Notes: generated by a model not told the origin, from the sequence alone. DNA of 64,000 nucleotides from Tautonia rosea (GCF_012958305.1 NZ_JABBYO010000007.1:186001-250000); one strand, 5' to 3'; shown: positions 9,356 to 18,668, numbered from the stretch's first letter. A program made the numbers and translations.

Positions 9356-9539
9356 GGTGGCAGTCTCTCAGGTCTCAATCGGAGGTCGATGGCGTCGGAC
9401 GAGGATACACCAGGCGGGCCGGGCGAGCCATCGCACCCGACTCCTGAGGCTCGAAGGATACCCCGATGATCCGCCGATCTCAACACCGCCGAACGTCCTC
9501 TCACGAGCCAATCGTCCTAAAGGCGGGCGTGGCCGACCG

Positions 9540-10271
9540 TCAGGGGATACCCAGCAGCACCACCGCCACGATCACCACCCCGCCAATCACCGCGACCACC
9601 AGTCCCGGGTTGCGCCTCAATCTGAGATAAAAGAGCAAGATTAAGCCCGAGAGCGAGATCACCGTCAGCACCACCGCCGAAACGTCGATCGCCACCGACC
9701 AGACCGGCCCTGTATCCCTACCCTTGTGTAGGTCGTTCAGTACAGCCACCAGGCCGAGCGTGCTTTCCGTCAGAAAGTACTCGCCTGTCTCTCGATCAAT
9801 CCGAGCATCGGCGGAATAGCCGGGGCCTTTGAATGTGACGAAGCATTCATATTCATCCACGAAAAACTCGGTCAACGCCCCCTTCACGTCGTGCTCCAGC
9901 CGCAGGTACTCGACCACCCTGAGCTGATCGACCTGATCCTCTGCCTGGTCCGTCGTCGCCGAGTCAAGATCGTTGAGCCACGATCGCTCCAGCGTTCCCT
10001 CGGCTTCATCCAGATGCTCGACGTTGGCGAAGAACCAGTCGGGATGGTTCAGCGTCAGACCGGTCACACTGAAGAACAAGACCGAGGCCAGGCCGAACAT
10101 CGACAAATAAATGTGCAGCCATCGCGCAACGGCCGCCACCCGATTCCCGAGCGGCCGCCTCGATCGCCTGCGCGTTCCCCGATCGGAACGTTCCGCCGTG
10201 TCCGGTTCCAGATCCTCGTCACTCGGACCCGACGCGGCGGTATTCGACGGAAGCGGACTTGATTTCGACAT
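9540..10271 (-). CDS. PepSY-associated transmembrane protein
   Basis: A 243-residue membrane protein. After a charged cytoplasmic N-terminus with an Arg cluster there is TM1 (WLHIYLSMFGLASVLFFSVT, ending GLTLNHPDWFF), an extracytoplasmic domain with a DARIDRETGEYFLTE strand pair as in PepSY domains, then two C-terminal helices (AIDVSAVVLTVISLSGLILL and VVAVIGGVVIVAVVLLG). This is the PepSY-associated TM helix family, found in flavin- or heme-linked membrane reductases. It follows and overlaps the ApbE-DUF2271 gene by 53 bases, which argues for coupled expression. The ATG at 10271 sits just after GAAGGGA; the longer TTG start at 10292 is less likely. Confidence 0.8.
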   Translation of the reverse strand: MSKSSPLPSNTAASGPSDEDLEPDTAERSDRGTRRRSRRPLGNRVAAVARWLHIYLSMFGLASVLFFSVTGLTLNHPDWFFANVEHLDEAEGTLERSWLNDLDSATTDQAEDQVDQLRVVEYLRLEHDVKGALTEFFVDEYECFVTFKGPGYSADARIDRETGEYFLTESTLGLVAVLNDLHKGRDTGPVWSVAIDVSAVVLTVISLSGLILLFYLRLRRNPGLVVAVIGGVVIVAVVLLGIP

Positions 10272-11790
10272 TCCCTTCGTAATCCTCGGCAAACGGTTCG
10301 TCGGCGATCGAAACCGGCATGCGAATCACCTGATGGGTTCCGTGCTCGCGAGCAGCCTCGACAAAGACCGTGTACGACCCTTCCGGTAAGGGCTGGCCCT
10401 TGTCGTCCTTCCCGTTCCAGCTGATGCGGTATTCACCGGGTGGGCGGGTCGATCGGCCGATCGCATACGCCTTGTTCCGCCGCTCGATTCGGGTGCGGCC
10501 GGCGTCGCTTCGGTACCAACGCAAGAGGTCGGGCAACCACTGATCCGGTCCCGAACCGGACATCGACACCCACATCAACAAGTGCCGAACCACGTGCCCG
10601 GTTTCGTCCTCGATATAGACCACCACGTAGGGCCGCCGATAGCGCCGTTGCTCGACCTCGGGCCGGTTGATCTCGAACCGAACGACCAGCTCGAACGACT
10701 CTCCCCAGACTCCCCGAGGCTCGGAAATCGGGCTGGACTCTGTCGGCACCGCAGCCGGTTCCCGGGCATCGGCCAGGAACGGGGCCGACGGCCTCGACCG
10801 TTCCAGATCGCCCCAGCCGTCACTGCGGTGGATCGTGCCGTCGCGGGCGACAATCAGGCACTCGACCTCCGCCAGGGCGTTGACCAGGCGAAGTCCCTCC
10901 GCAATCGGCAAGACGTTGAGCGCCGTGGCTAGGGCGTCGGCATCGCTTCCGCTCGGAGCGACCACGGAAGCCGAGGCCACGGCTTCGACCGGTCGGCCGC
11001 TTCGGGGATCAATGATGTGAGAATGCCAGCGGCCATCGATCATCCAGCCGCGATGAGCTGCGCCGCTCGTGGCAACCGAGCGATTCCGGACTTCCAGAAA
11101 CGTGAACGGCTCGCTCGCCTCCGAATCCCCCTTTGGCGGAGCGAGCCCGATCGTGCCGAACCCGTTACCGACAACCCGCAAGTCCCCACCCACGTTCAGC
11201 AAGAGCCCGTGAACTCCCCGGTTCGGGTCGAGTCCCTCGGCACAGGCCCGCTCAATGATGAATCCCTTGGCGATGCCGTCCAGGCTGATCGGCGTCTGGC
11301 CGATCCGTTCGGCGGTCTGAGCCTTGAGATCGAGCCTCCAGGCATTGGCCGAAGCCAGTCGTCTTGCCTTCGCCAACTCGTTACCCGTTGGCGTTCGGCC
11401 TCGTTCGGCGCTTGCATTCCAGAGCTTGCCGAACACGGCCACCCTCGGGTCGAAGGCACCACCGGTCGTCTCTCTCCAGTGATCGGCACCGCGGAGCACC
11501 TCGAACAGTTCGGTTGGAATATTCGAGATCTCGCCCGGATCATTCATCCACTGACTGAGACGACTTGATGGATCGTAACTGCTGAGAATGGCCGAGAGGC
11601 GGTCAATTTCGGCCAGAACGCGAGCCTCAGCCCCCCGGGCAGCTGCTTCGTTGTCGGCCTGGACGCGAAGCTCCAGCGCCGTACCCATCACCTCCTCGTG
11701 AAAGAACCCGAACTCGTCAGCGCTGGCGAGGGGGGCGAAGAGAGTTCCCATGAGTAGCAACGCCGGAAGAATCCAGAAATCAGAATGCAT
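10219..11790 (-). CDS. apbE: FAD:protein FMN transferase (ApbE) fused to DUF2271
   Basis: A 523-residue two-domain protein. After a signal peptide (MHSDFWILPALLLMGTLF, then SADEF) comes an ApbE domain (about 25-315): EEVMGTALELRV at the start, SLDGIAKGFIIERA, LLNVGGDLRVVG, and HIIDPRSGRPV with the metal-binding region SGSDADALATALNVL. ApbE attaches FMN to Thr/Ser of exported or membrane proteins. The C-terminal 170 residues match DUF2271 (PYVVVYIEDETGHVVRHL, then YRISWNGKDDKGQPLPEGSY). The downstream PepSY-type protein overlaps its end, suggesting a flavin-dependent extracytoplasmic redox system. Usually ApbE and DUF2271 are separate genes, so the fusion is notable. Confidence 0.88.
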   Translation of the reverse strand: MHSDFWILPALLLMGTLFAPLASADEFGFFHEEVMGTALELRVQADNEAAARGAEARVLAEIDRLSAILSSYDPSSRLSQWMNDPGEISNIPTELFEVLRGADHWRETTGGAFDPRVAVFGKLWNASAERGRTPTGNELAKARRLASANAWRLDLKAQTAERIGQTPISLDGIAKGFIIERACAEGLDPNRGVHGLLLNVGGDLRVVGNGFGTIGLAPPKGDSEASEPFTFLEVRNRSVATSGAAHRGWMIDGRWHSHIIDPRSGRPVEAVASASVVAPSGSDADALATALNVLPIAEGLRLVNALAEVECLIVARDGTIHRSDGWGDLERSRPSAPFLADAREPAAVPTESSPISEPRGVWGESFELVVRFEINRPEVEQRRYRRPYVVVYIEDETGHVVRHLLMWVSMSGSGPDQWLPDLLRWYRSDAGRTRIERRNKAYAIGRSTRPPGEYRISWNGKDDKGQPLPEGSYTVFVEAAREHGTHQVIRMPVSIADEPFAEDYEGNVEIKSASVEYRRVGSE

Positions 11791-12082
11791 GCAGCCTCCT
11801 CAGCAATCCGAACCGCGATTCCCGAAGACGCTTCGATGGTAGTGGACGATCCTTCCCGAGGCAACCGCGCCGCTGACGATCGTTGAGCCCCACGGCCTTG
11901 GGATTCTCCACTGCCGACACCGCGCTCGCCTTACCCCTGCTTGACGGCCTGAACGGATTGGATACGCTGGAATCACCTTCCCTCAGTCTCACCTCGCGCG
12001 TAATGAAAAGGGATGCGGGGTGGCCGGTCTTCGCTTCGAGCCGACATGCAGGGGCGGTTCATCCGCCCGGAGCCTCCCATTG

Positions 12083-13375
12083 ATGAGTCACTCGCACCGG
12101 ACGATGCCCGCGTCCCGACTGTGTTCTTCCTGGTCCCGGGCCGCCGGTTGGTCGCTTCTCGGATCCTTGGCCCTGATCCTTGCGGGGACCGGTTGCTCGG
12201 GTAACGGGACGCTCGGGCAAGACGTGGCGGCGGCGATCGCGTCGGGTCAGCTTGACGAGGCTCAGCAACTCGTCGATGGATGGCTTTCACGGCGTTCCAA
12301 TGACCCTGAAGCCCTCGCCTGGGCTGCCCGTGTTGCCCTGGCCCAGGATCGACCGACCGAGGCGTTCGAGTTCGCTCGGCGCGCCCAGCAGCAGGGGCTC
12401 GATCGGTCAGCCCTGCGCGATGTCGAGGGAGTGGCCCTCGCCCGAGCCGGTCGCATGGCCGAGGCCGAGCCGCTGCTTCGTGCTCACCTGGCCGCCACCG
12501 ATCGCCCCGACCCGGTCGCTTGCCAGGCCCTCGCCGAGATCGGCATGGCCACCTTCCGATTCGGAGCCGCCCGAGAGGCCCTCGCCCGATGGCGACGCGA
12601 TGCCCCCGACGACCCCGAACCCTGGTTGATGGAAGCGGAAATCTCCGAACGCATCGGCGATGAGTACACGGTCATCGCCTCGCATTACCGCGAGGCCCTG
12701 AAACGCGACCCGACCCTCGATGGTGTGTTGCTCCGCCTGGCCGAAACCATTCGCCGCTCCGGCAACTACGCGGAGGCGGTCGAATCCTTTAACGCCTACC
12801 TCGAGCGCCACCCCGACGACCCGGACGCCCTCGCCTGGGCCGGTCTGAACCAGCTGGGTATGGGGGAGGTTGAGGCCGCCGAGGGCTTGCTCCAGCAGGC
12901 CCTGGAGCAGGATGCCGACCACCTGGAGGCCATCAAGGGACTCGCCCGGCTGTACCAGCAAACCGGCCGCATTGCCGAGGCCCTCGATCAGTTCAATCGG
13001 GCCGCCGAGCTGGAGCCCGAGCAGGCGGACATCCCCTATCAGCAATCGTTGTTGCTCGCCCGGCTCGGACGCCGGGAAGAAGCCGAGCAAATGCGCGAGC
13101 GGTCCGAACAACTTCGCGCCCAGTCGGCCGAGATCGAACGCCTACGCGATGCCCTCGTGCGCGATCCAAACAATGCCGAGCTCCAGTACGAAACCGCTCG
13201 CTGGTTGATCGAGCACGGTCACGCCGAAGAAGGCGTTCGCTGGGCCGAGAAGGCGATCGCCACGGTTCCGGGCCATCGTCCTTCTTGCCTGCTGCTTGCC
13301 GAGTATTACGAAGGGACCGATCAACCCGACCTGGCCAGCTTCTACCGCTTCAACGCCGCTCCGGCCGATCGGTAA
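12083..13375 (+). CDS. Exported tetratricopeptide repeat protein
   Basis: About 430 residues. A hydrophobic segment (LLGSLALILAGTGCSG) near residue 25 looks like a signal peptide with a degenerate lipobox, so it is probably exported and may be lipid-anchored. The rest is a run of TPR-like helix pairs, for example YAEAVESFNAYLERHPDDPD, EAAEGLLQQALEQDADH and IAEALDQFNRAAELEPEQAD. It resembles the TPR protein at 683-1876 in plan but not closely. No enzymatic motif is present. The start is uncertain between ATG 12083 and 12104; the frame back to 12020 lacks signal character. It is divergent from apbE across a 290-base gap. Confidence 0.75.
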   Translation: MSHSHRTMPASRLCSSWSRAAGWSLLGSLALILAGTGCSGNGTLGQDVAAAIASGQLDEAQQLVDGWLSRRSNDPEALAWAARVALAQDRPTEAFEFARRAQQQGLDRSALRDVEGVALARAGRMAEAEPLLRAHLAATDRPDPVACQALAEIGMATFRFGAAREALARWRRDAPDDPEPWLMEAEISERIGDEYTVIASHYREALKRDPTLDGVLLRLAETIRRSGNYAEAVESFNAYLERHPDDPDALAWAGLNQLGMGEVEAAEGLLQQALEQDADHLEAIKGLARLYQQTGRIAEALDQFNRAAELEPEQADIPYQQSLLLARLGRREEAEQMRERSEQLRAQSAEIERLRDALVRDPNNAELQYETARWLIEHGHAEEGVRWAEKAIATVPGHRPSCLLLAEYYEGTDQPDLASFYRFNAAPADR

Positions 13376-13550
13376 CGCGTGGTCTCTCCGGAAACCTGGA
13401 GGCCGCGAGGCGAGCGTCTGTCGGGAGTTCTCCGGGCGGATGTGTGCCCAGTCCTGGCTCCTGCTCCGGCTGTTGCGTTTTCGCAACCGTTGCGATTCGG
13501 CAACATCCGAGGTCCGGGCCGAACCGGATTCGAACACCGGGCGCACAGAA

Positions 13551-13606
13551 ACGACCCGGTTCCCATGCCTTGGCTCAAAGCCCGCAGAGGCAGGGGATCG
13601 GGTCGT
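13551..13606 (-). terminator. Long hairpin downstream of the lipoprotein gene
   Basis: ACGACCCG pairs with CGGGTCGT and inside it TGCCT pairs with AGGCA, giving an imperfect stem of roughly 19 bp with a 17-base loop. It lies 40 bases after the stop of the lipoprotein gene (13646). There is no U-tract on the minus strand, so its terminator role is inferred from position. Confidence 0.45.
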
Positions 13607-13645
13607 CTGGAGTCGAGTCGAGTCACCTGGGCGCCGGCCCGTGGC

Positions 13646-14134
13646 TCAATCGGTCAGGTCGAAGTTGACGTTGCGATTCGAACCGCTCTCGACCGTGTAG
13701 GTCAGCCCCGAGGTGTCCGGCAGGCTGTACTTGGCAGGAACGAGGTCCTTGGCCTCCTCGAAGGCTTTGGCCACGTCGTCCTGCTTCGGAGAACCACCCT
13801 GCACGCCACTCATCGCGGCGTCGAAGTCGACGTCGCGCGAAGTGATCGAAACCCGGTACTCCCCGGGCAGGGCACCATCGCCGTCAACGGCGGTGGTCAG
13901 GTAGTAGGAGCCGCTCTCAATCGTTCCACTGGCCGCTCGACCTTCGGGGTCAACGGGGGCGAAGGTGATGGTGCCGGTCTCGACGGGCTGGCCGTTGTAG
14001 TTGACGGTCCCTGAAACCGGGTAGCGCTTGGCAAGGCCCGTCCCGTCACTGCAACCGACGACAATCATCATGCCGACGAAGGTGAGAGCCAGGGGGGTGA
14101 ATCGACGGATCAAGGTCAAGGGTGCCGCGGTCAT
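13646..14134 (-). CDS. Small lipoprotein with carboxypeptidase regulatory-like fold
   Basis: A 162-residue protein. The N-terminus MTAAPLTLIRRF then a hydrophobic stretch ends in a lipobox (IVVGCSDG), so it is a probable lipoprotein. The mature part has the beta-sandwich pattern common in planctomycete lipoproteins: YPVSGTVNYNGQPVETGTIT at the start, FAPVDPEGR, then LPGEYRVSIT and a final NVNFDL strand. It lies 202 bases downstream of a DUF1559 gene on the same strand; the same pairing recurs at 49958-51545. The family has no established function. ATG 14134 is chosen since the upstream extension of the frame overlaps the end of the DUF1559 gene and is not lipoprotein-like. Confidence 0.8.
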   Translation of the reverse strand: MTAAPLTLIRRFTPLALTFVGMMIVVGCSDGTGLAKRYPVSGTVNYNGQPVETGTITFAPVDPEGRAASGTIESGSYYLTTAVDGDGALPGEYRVSITSRDVDFDAAMSGVQGGSPKQDDVAKAFEEAKDLVPAKYSLPDTSGLTYTVESGSNRNVNFDLTD

Positions 14135-14336
14135 GGTCGCTCCACTGCGGAATGGCGGAATCAATCGAGGCAAGAGGGATGCCCCTGGCCACTCGGAATT
14201 GGGACCAGAGAGCATCATTGAGCCCATCGAACCAACGAAGCGGACCCCCGGAAGACGAATCTCCCGGGGGTCGAGGATGCTCCAAAGCGGGGTGGCCGCA
14301 TCGCCAGGCCCCGGAGCAATCAGAAGGAGTCGAGGA

Positions 14337-15443
14337 TCAATACTGGTCGGCGCTGACGACCTCGCCGCCGTTTCGGCTGCCGAGGGCACAGTAGACGACG
14401 ATATTGATGCTCTCCTTGAGGAACTTCACCGAGCCGTCAGCGAACAGGAAGTTCGCACCGCCCGGGTGTTCGCTCTTGGCTCCCTTGCTCGCATAGCTGA
14501 ACCGGCTCCGCCAGTTGGGCGAGCCGAACTGGACGGCCGGGGCTTCCGGCGTCTTCCAGTTGATCGGAACCGTGGTGCCGAAGGTGCTGCCGTTGTTCAT
14601 GTAGAAGTTGCTGTCAGCAACCTGATACGGCAGCGTCTCGCCCACGATGATGGTGTTGCTCGTGCCGTCTCGCACGCTGGCCAGGTTCACCGGGCCGATA
14701 CCCGAGTTGCGGTACGAGAAGAACCCACGGAGCCGGCCTGGACCACGCGCCGAGAGGGTCTCGTTGAAGTTCGTACCCCAGAAACCCGCCCAACCAATGC
14801 GGGGCGCTCCCGGAGCCAGCACCGTGCCGACCGGGGTTTCCCAGGGGCCGCCCGGAGGGGTCAGGCCGCCGATGCAGTAGTTGTCGCCGAAGCTGCCCGG
14901 GTAGTTCGACACGGGAACGACGGTCGGCGGAGCGCCGGTCGCCGGGTTGATCGGGCCAGAGCCGTTGGGCCACTGGCCGGTGATGGTTTCACGCTCTCGG
15001 AGGCCGCCGTTGTTCTCGCCGTCCGAGGGGCAGAGCCAGGTATTGTTGACCGTCACCCACGCCGTGAACCACGCACCGGCACCGGCGCCGGTGTTGCTGC
15101 CGTGCACGTCGAAGTTCAGGGCGTTGTACTGGTTGGTCCCTTCCATCTGCGGCAGGATCAAGGCCCGCCAGCTCAGGGTGCTCATCTGGGAGTTGCCGGC
15201 CCAGATGCTACCCCGGCTTTCGTCGGCAATCGCGCCGGGAGGGAACGCGTTGACCTGGTCGTGGTAGTTGTGCAGAGCGATGCCGATCTGCTTCAGGTTG
15301 TTCACGCACTGGGCCCGTCGGGCCGCTTCGCGAGCACTCTGAACGGCAGGAAGCAGCAACGCGATCAAGACACCGATAATGGCGATGACCACCAAGAGTT
15401 CGATCAAGGTGAAACCGAGGCGTCTGCGAGCGCTGACCTTCAT
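14337..15443 (-). CDS. DUF1559 domain protein with type IV pilin-like N-terminus
   Basis: A 368-residue protein. A short basic leader (MKVSARRRLG) precedes [20 protein letters not shown], the prepilin N-methylation and alpha-1 helix with the conserved Glu5, and then the family block [20 protein letters not shown]. Prepilin peptidase would cleave after the glycine. Central DGTSNTIIVGET and the C-terminal HPGGANFLFADGSVKFL box plus [10 protein letters not shown] are DUF1559 hallmarks. Planctomycete genomes carry many such proteins, probably exported and pseudopilin-like; the role is unknown. ATG 15443 has CAGGAG upstream. The lipoprotein gene at 13646-14134 follows in the same direction. Confidence 0.93.
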   Translation of the reverse strand: MKVSARRRLGFTLIELLVVIAIIGVLIALLLPAVQSAREAARRAQCVNNLKQIGIALHNYHDQVNAFPPGAIADESRGSIWAGNSQMSTLSWRALILPQMEGTNQYNALNFDVHGSNTGAGAGAWFTAWVTVNNTWLCPSDGENNGGLRERETITGQWPNGSGPINPATGAPPTVVPVSNYPGSFGDNYCIGGLTPPGGPWETPVGTVLAPGAPRIGWAGFWGTNFNETLSARGPGRLRGFFSYRNSGIGPVNLASVRDGTSNTIIVGETLPYQVADSNFYMNNGSTFGTTVPINWKTPEAPAVQFGSPNWRSRFSYASKGAKSEHPGGANFLFADGSVKFLKESINIVVYCALGSRNGGEVVSADQY

Positions 15444-16144
15444 TGCGAATTGTACTCCTGGCGAGCAATCCCAGAGCGATACCTCGCCCCGAAATGTGCT
15501 CGGGTAGAACCCCGAAGACTGGAACACGCGAACGACCAAGCGAAAGGCGATCTGAAATCGTGTCCCGAACGGAACACGACTGAGAAACCGCAATCACCGC
15601 CGGGTATCTTGATCGGCTCGAACGAAATCTGTTCGAGGAAGGAATCCTCAGCGATTCCAAACAAGACAAACCGTCCGGAAAAGCTCAAGGCCAGCAGCGA
15701 TTGCAAACACTACCATAGCCAGGACGAAATCCCGGGGTCAAGCAGGTCTTCGAAAAATTATGTCGATTATGCAAAGCAGAGAGCGATCGTGATCCCACCG
15801 ATCCGTTGACACTTGCGAGCAAGCATGCGGGAACGTGGGAGCGAATGATCGAGCTTCAATCTCACTCAGCAGGGTACACTCGGATCCGGCACGCAACACG
15901 AGAAGCGTGCCGAACGACAGCCTTTCGCATGAGACACTTCGAAGCAGCACTCTCAACACACTCGCCCGTCTCACCAGTGACGACCGAGTACGATTGAGAT
16001 TACTTTGTCTTACCAGCCTGAACTCAGGCAAGTCAAGAAAGAACAGCGGTCAAAGAAGACATTTTTTTGACACCGATTCCCCGAATCTGCCTGGGCACAG
16101 CCCAATCCCTCTCAGATCAGGGAAACACCAGAGCCTGGACGCAC
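15444..16144. other. Non-coding region upstream of the DUF1559 gene
   Basis: About 700 bases with lower GC than the surroundings and no credible gene on either strand. A TTGACA at 15808 has no matching -10 box. The DUF1559 promoter should lie in its left part, reading leftward. The frames present (for example 15738-16031 on the minus strand) have no signal, motif or ribosome binding site support. Confidence 0.5.
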
Positions 16145-16183
16145 GAAAAGGCCGAGGCCAGGCTCGAAAACCTGGCCTCGGCC
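16145..16183 (-). terminator. Rho-independent terminator of the dehydrogenase-diheme gene
   Basis: A perfect 13-bp stem (GGCCGAGGCCAGG with CCTGGCCTCGGCC), 8-base loop, followed on the minus strand by TTTTCG. It is 30 bases past the stop of the gene ending at 16213. Confidence 0.8.
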
Positions 16184-16212
16184 GTGGTGCATCGAGTGGT
16201 CAAATCGCGAGG

Positions 16213-18468
16213 TTACTCGGCGCCCGAGGAGAGGGAGTTCGGTGCGTTGAGCTGCTCGATCCAGGCGCGCACCAGGGCTTCGGCGTCGGGGTCGATGCGC
16301 GTGGTTGCCAGTGGAGGCATCTGGTTCGGGCCTCGACGGGTGATCCGATGATAGAGAACGGATCGCTCGGGATCGCCCGGGGCCACCAAACGGGCGTTGG
16401 CAATGCCCAGATCTCCCTGGGTCGGTGCTTCATCCACCAACCGAAGTCGATCGAGCGGCGCATCGAACCGCAGGTTGATCGCCGCGTTGCCGCCTCCCGC
16501 CTCAACGTGACAGCTCGCGCAGTTCGCGTGCAGGTACGATCGGGCTCGGGCCTCGATCGGCGCGGTCTCGTCGCTCGGATCGACGAGCTTCGGCAGCGCC
16601 TCCGGACGATTGGGCAACGGCTCCTTGAACAGGCCGATGTGCTCCAGCGTGGCAAGCTGATTGGCCACCCGACCATTGCCGTAATCCAGCGTCCGGTTCA
16701 TCTGCTCAGTCGAGAGGCCGAGCACGTAGTTCGCCGCCCGAGAGTGGCAGACCATGCACTCGGCTCGGCTCGGGTAGTGCCATTCGAGCGTTCGGATGCC
16801 GCCGGGTGCCTCCGGATCGCGTAGCGTGTAGGTCCGATCGGCCCCCTCCTTGCTCACGAGGACGGCATCCGTTCGATCGTCATTCCAGAGGTATGAGTAG
16901 CCAACCCACTCCCCTTGCTGCCGAGTCATCAGGCGGGTTTCGATCGGTTGGCGCGATGCGGGATTGCCGGCCTCGAACTCCAGAGCAAACTCCTTGACCA
17001 GCACGGTTCCTTCGGGGAAGTCCCAGCCCTGGCCGGTCCCTCGCAAAGAGACTTTCGCCTCGTCCGGATCGCCGGGAATGGCAATGAATCGTTGCTTGAT
17101 GGAGCCGTCGGACCAGAGAGGCGAGTTGACCGCGTAGGGAATCAATGCCTCATGCGTTTGTCGATCCGCCACCGACCGATACAAACCCGTTTCACTCAGC
17201 AAGGTCGGGAACGGGGCGGCCGGGCGGTCGTCGGCTTGTGGCACCATGCGGTAAAACCCGGTCAGGTGGTCGATGACAATCAGCTCACCGTCCTTGTCGA
17301 GTCCAAAACCGCTCAGAGCGAACGGCGTATCAGCAATCTCCTGATGCCAGGTCACCTGCTGACCGTCGTGCTTGACTCCCCAGATCTTGCCGGTCGAAAA
17401 GTCGCCGTACACATACGCTCCCCGAAGCTCAGGAAGCCTCTGGCCGTGGTAGACGACTCCGCCGGTCAACGATCGAGCCTCGGAGTGATGATGCTCGACC
17501 GTCGGCGGGGTCAAGGGGTCGGGACCCATCCGGTCGAGGAAGAAAGGATGACCCCCTTCGTAGGCGCTCCAGCCGTAGTTGGCGCCCCTGGTCACCAGGT
17601 AGGCCTGCTCCCAGAGGTCCTGACCGTTGTTGCCGACCCAGAGCTGATCGAGCGTCTTGTCGTAGGTCATCCGCCAGGGGTTCCGCAGGCCGTATGCCCA
17701 CGTCTCGGGACGCGCACCAGGACGATCAACGAACGGGTTGTCGGGCGGCACCGCATAATTCTGCCCAGGAGCCGGGTGATCGACGTCGATCCGCAAAACC
17801 TTGGACGTCAGTTCCGACAGATCCTGGCCCCGCAAGTTCGTATCCGAATCCCCCGTGCCGTCGCCCGACGTGATGTAGAGCATCCCGTCGCCGCCGAAGT
17901 CGACCGCGCCACCGTTGTGGCCGTTCGAGGGCCAGTCGATGATCACCACCTCCGACGCCGGGTCGATCGCGTACGGCGCTTCCCGATCGACCGTGAAGCG
18001 CGAGACTCGTGTGACCGGCTCTTCGCCGTTCGAGACATTCTGGCCGACAAAGAGGTATCCGTTCTGCTCGTAGTCGGGATGGAACGCCAGCTCGTAGGCA
18101 ATCCCCGGCAGTTCCAGAACGACCTGGGGATCAGAAGCCTCCGGATCGTTCGGAATCCGCAGAATCGTTCCCGGCGCCGACCAGGAACCATGATGCTGAA
18201 TGATCAGGTAAGCGTCTCGGCCGGGTTCGGCGTCGAACGTCAAGGGCTGGAAGATCTCCAGCTTCGGAAAGGCCGGTTCGGTCCGGTACGGGAGCGGCGG
18301 CTCAGGAGAGCCGACCACGCGAGAATCATGCCAGGGAACCCGTTCCGAGAGGCCAAACCGACCCTCGTCGTCGTCGGCCGCGACATTCAGAGACGCTGTG
18401 AAGAACAGCAACGGACAAAGAAACACGCGAAGGAACCAACCGGAGCGGACGCTCATGGTCACACTCAT
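16213..18468 (-). CDS. Glucose/sorbosone dehydrogenase-like beta-propeller fused to a diheme c-type domain
   Basis: A 751-residue exported protein. After a signal peptide (residues 1-31, ending NVAADD) comes a PQQ-dependent sugar dehydrogenase-like propeller (about 60-400) with NGHNGGAVDFGGDGMLYIT, NPWRMTYD and GANYGWSAYEGG. The C-terminal half resembles the diheme family seen next to such propellers (PLWSDGSIKQRF, LEWHYPSRAECMVCHSRAA). Heme motifs are CMVCH at 571-575 and CASCH at 650-654; the second sits in the DUF1588-like SYLHANCASCH context. It probably oxidises a sugar or alcohol outside the cytoplasm and passes electrons through its own hemes. A terminator follows directly, so it looks monocistronic. 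Confidence 0.83.
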   Translation of the reverse strand: MSVTMSVRSGWFLRVFLCPLLFFTASLNVAADDDEGRFGLSERVPWHDSRVVGSPEPPLPYRTEPAFPKLEIFQPLTFDAEPGRDAYLIIQHHGSWSAPGTILRIPNDPEASDPQVVLELPGIAYELAFHPDYEQNGYLFVGQNVSNGEEPVTRVSRFTVDREAPYAIDPASEVVIIDWPSNGHNGGAVDFGGDGMLYITSGDGTGDSDTNLRGQDLSELTSKVLRIDVDHPAPGQNYAVPPDNPFVDRPGARPETWAYGLRNPWRMTYDKTLDQLWVGNNGQDLWEQAYLVTRGANYGWSAYEGGHPFFLDRMGPDPLTPPTVEHHHSEARSLTGGVVYHGQRLPELRGAYVYGDFSTGKIWGVKHDGQQVTWHQEIADTPFALSGFGLDKDGELIVIDHLTGFYRMVPQADDRPAAPFPTLLSETGLYRSVADRQTHEALIPYAVNSPLWSDGSIKQRFIAIPGDPDEAKVSLRGTGQGWDFPEGTVLVKEFALEFEAGNPASRQPIETRLMTRQQGEWVGYSYLWNDDRTDAVLVSKEGADRTYTLRDPEAPGGIRTLEWHYPSRAECMVCHSRAANYVLGLSTEQMNRTLDYGNGRVANQLATLEHIGLFKEPLPNRPEALPKLVDPSDETAPIEARARSYLHANCASCHVEAGGGNAAINLRFDAPLDRLRLVDEAPTQGDLGIANARLVAPGDPERSVLYHRITRRGPNQMPPLATTRIDPDAEALVRAWIEQLNAPNSLSSGAE

Positions 18469-18584
18469 CCTCCGATGATCGTTCTGATGAGATCAATCAA
18501 TGAAACATGGGCGGAATCTGCCGAGGAGAGGTTTGCATCATGATACGGTGCGCCACCAGGCCGGGCAATCCCGCGCACGACACA

Positions 18585-18631
18585 ACGGCCGCCTCGCGTT
18601 CCGAAAGTTCCGGAAGAGCAAAAGCGGCCGT
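18585..18631 (-). terminator. Hairpin closing the DUF1328-DUF2188-YqaE operon
   Basis: ACGGCCGC pairs with GCGGCCGT (8 bp), enclosing a smaller TTCCG/CGGAA stem. It lies 38 bases beyond the YqaE stop. There is no U-tract. Confidence 0.45.
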
Positions 18632-18668
18632 CGGTGGAGGGTCGAATCGGGCTCGATCGGGAGTCGAA

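Noticed and set aside
13520-13560. Possible tRNA T-loop (GGTGTTCGAATCC on the minus strand)
   Set aside because: The stem does not form the 5-bp T-arm around TTCGAAT and no matching acceptor, D- or anticodon arms are found nearby.
14028-15809. A 593-residue plus-strand frame over the DUF1559 and lipoprotein genes
   Set aside because: Antisense shadow; no family signature, ribosome binding site or signal, while the opposite strand encodes recognisable proteins.
15808-15813. TTGACA as a promoter in the 15.4-16.2 kb gap
   Set aside because: No acceptable -10 box at 15-19 bases, and it points away from the neighbouring genes that need a promoter.
16915-18543. A 542-residue plus-strand frame over the dehydrogenase-diheme gene
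   Set aside because: Antisense shadow of a gene with two heme motifs and a propeller; composition is not protein-like.
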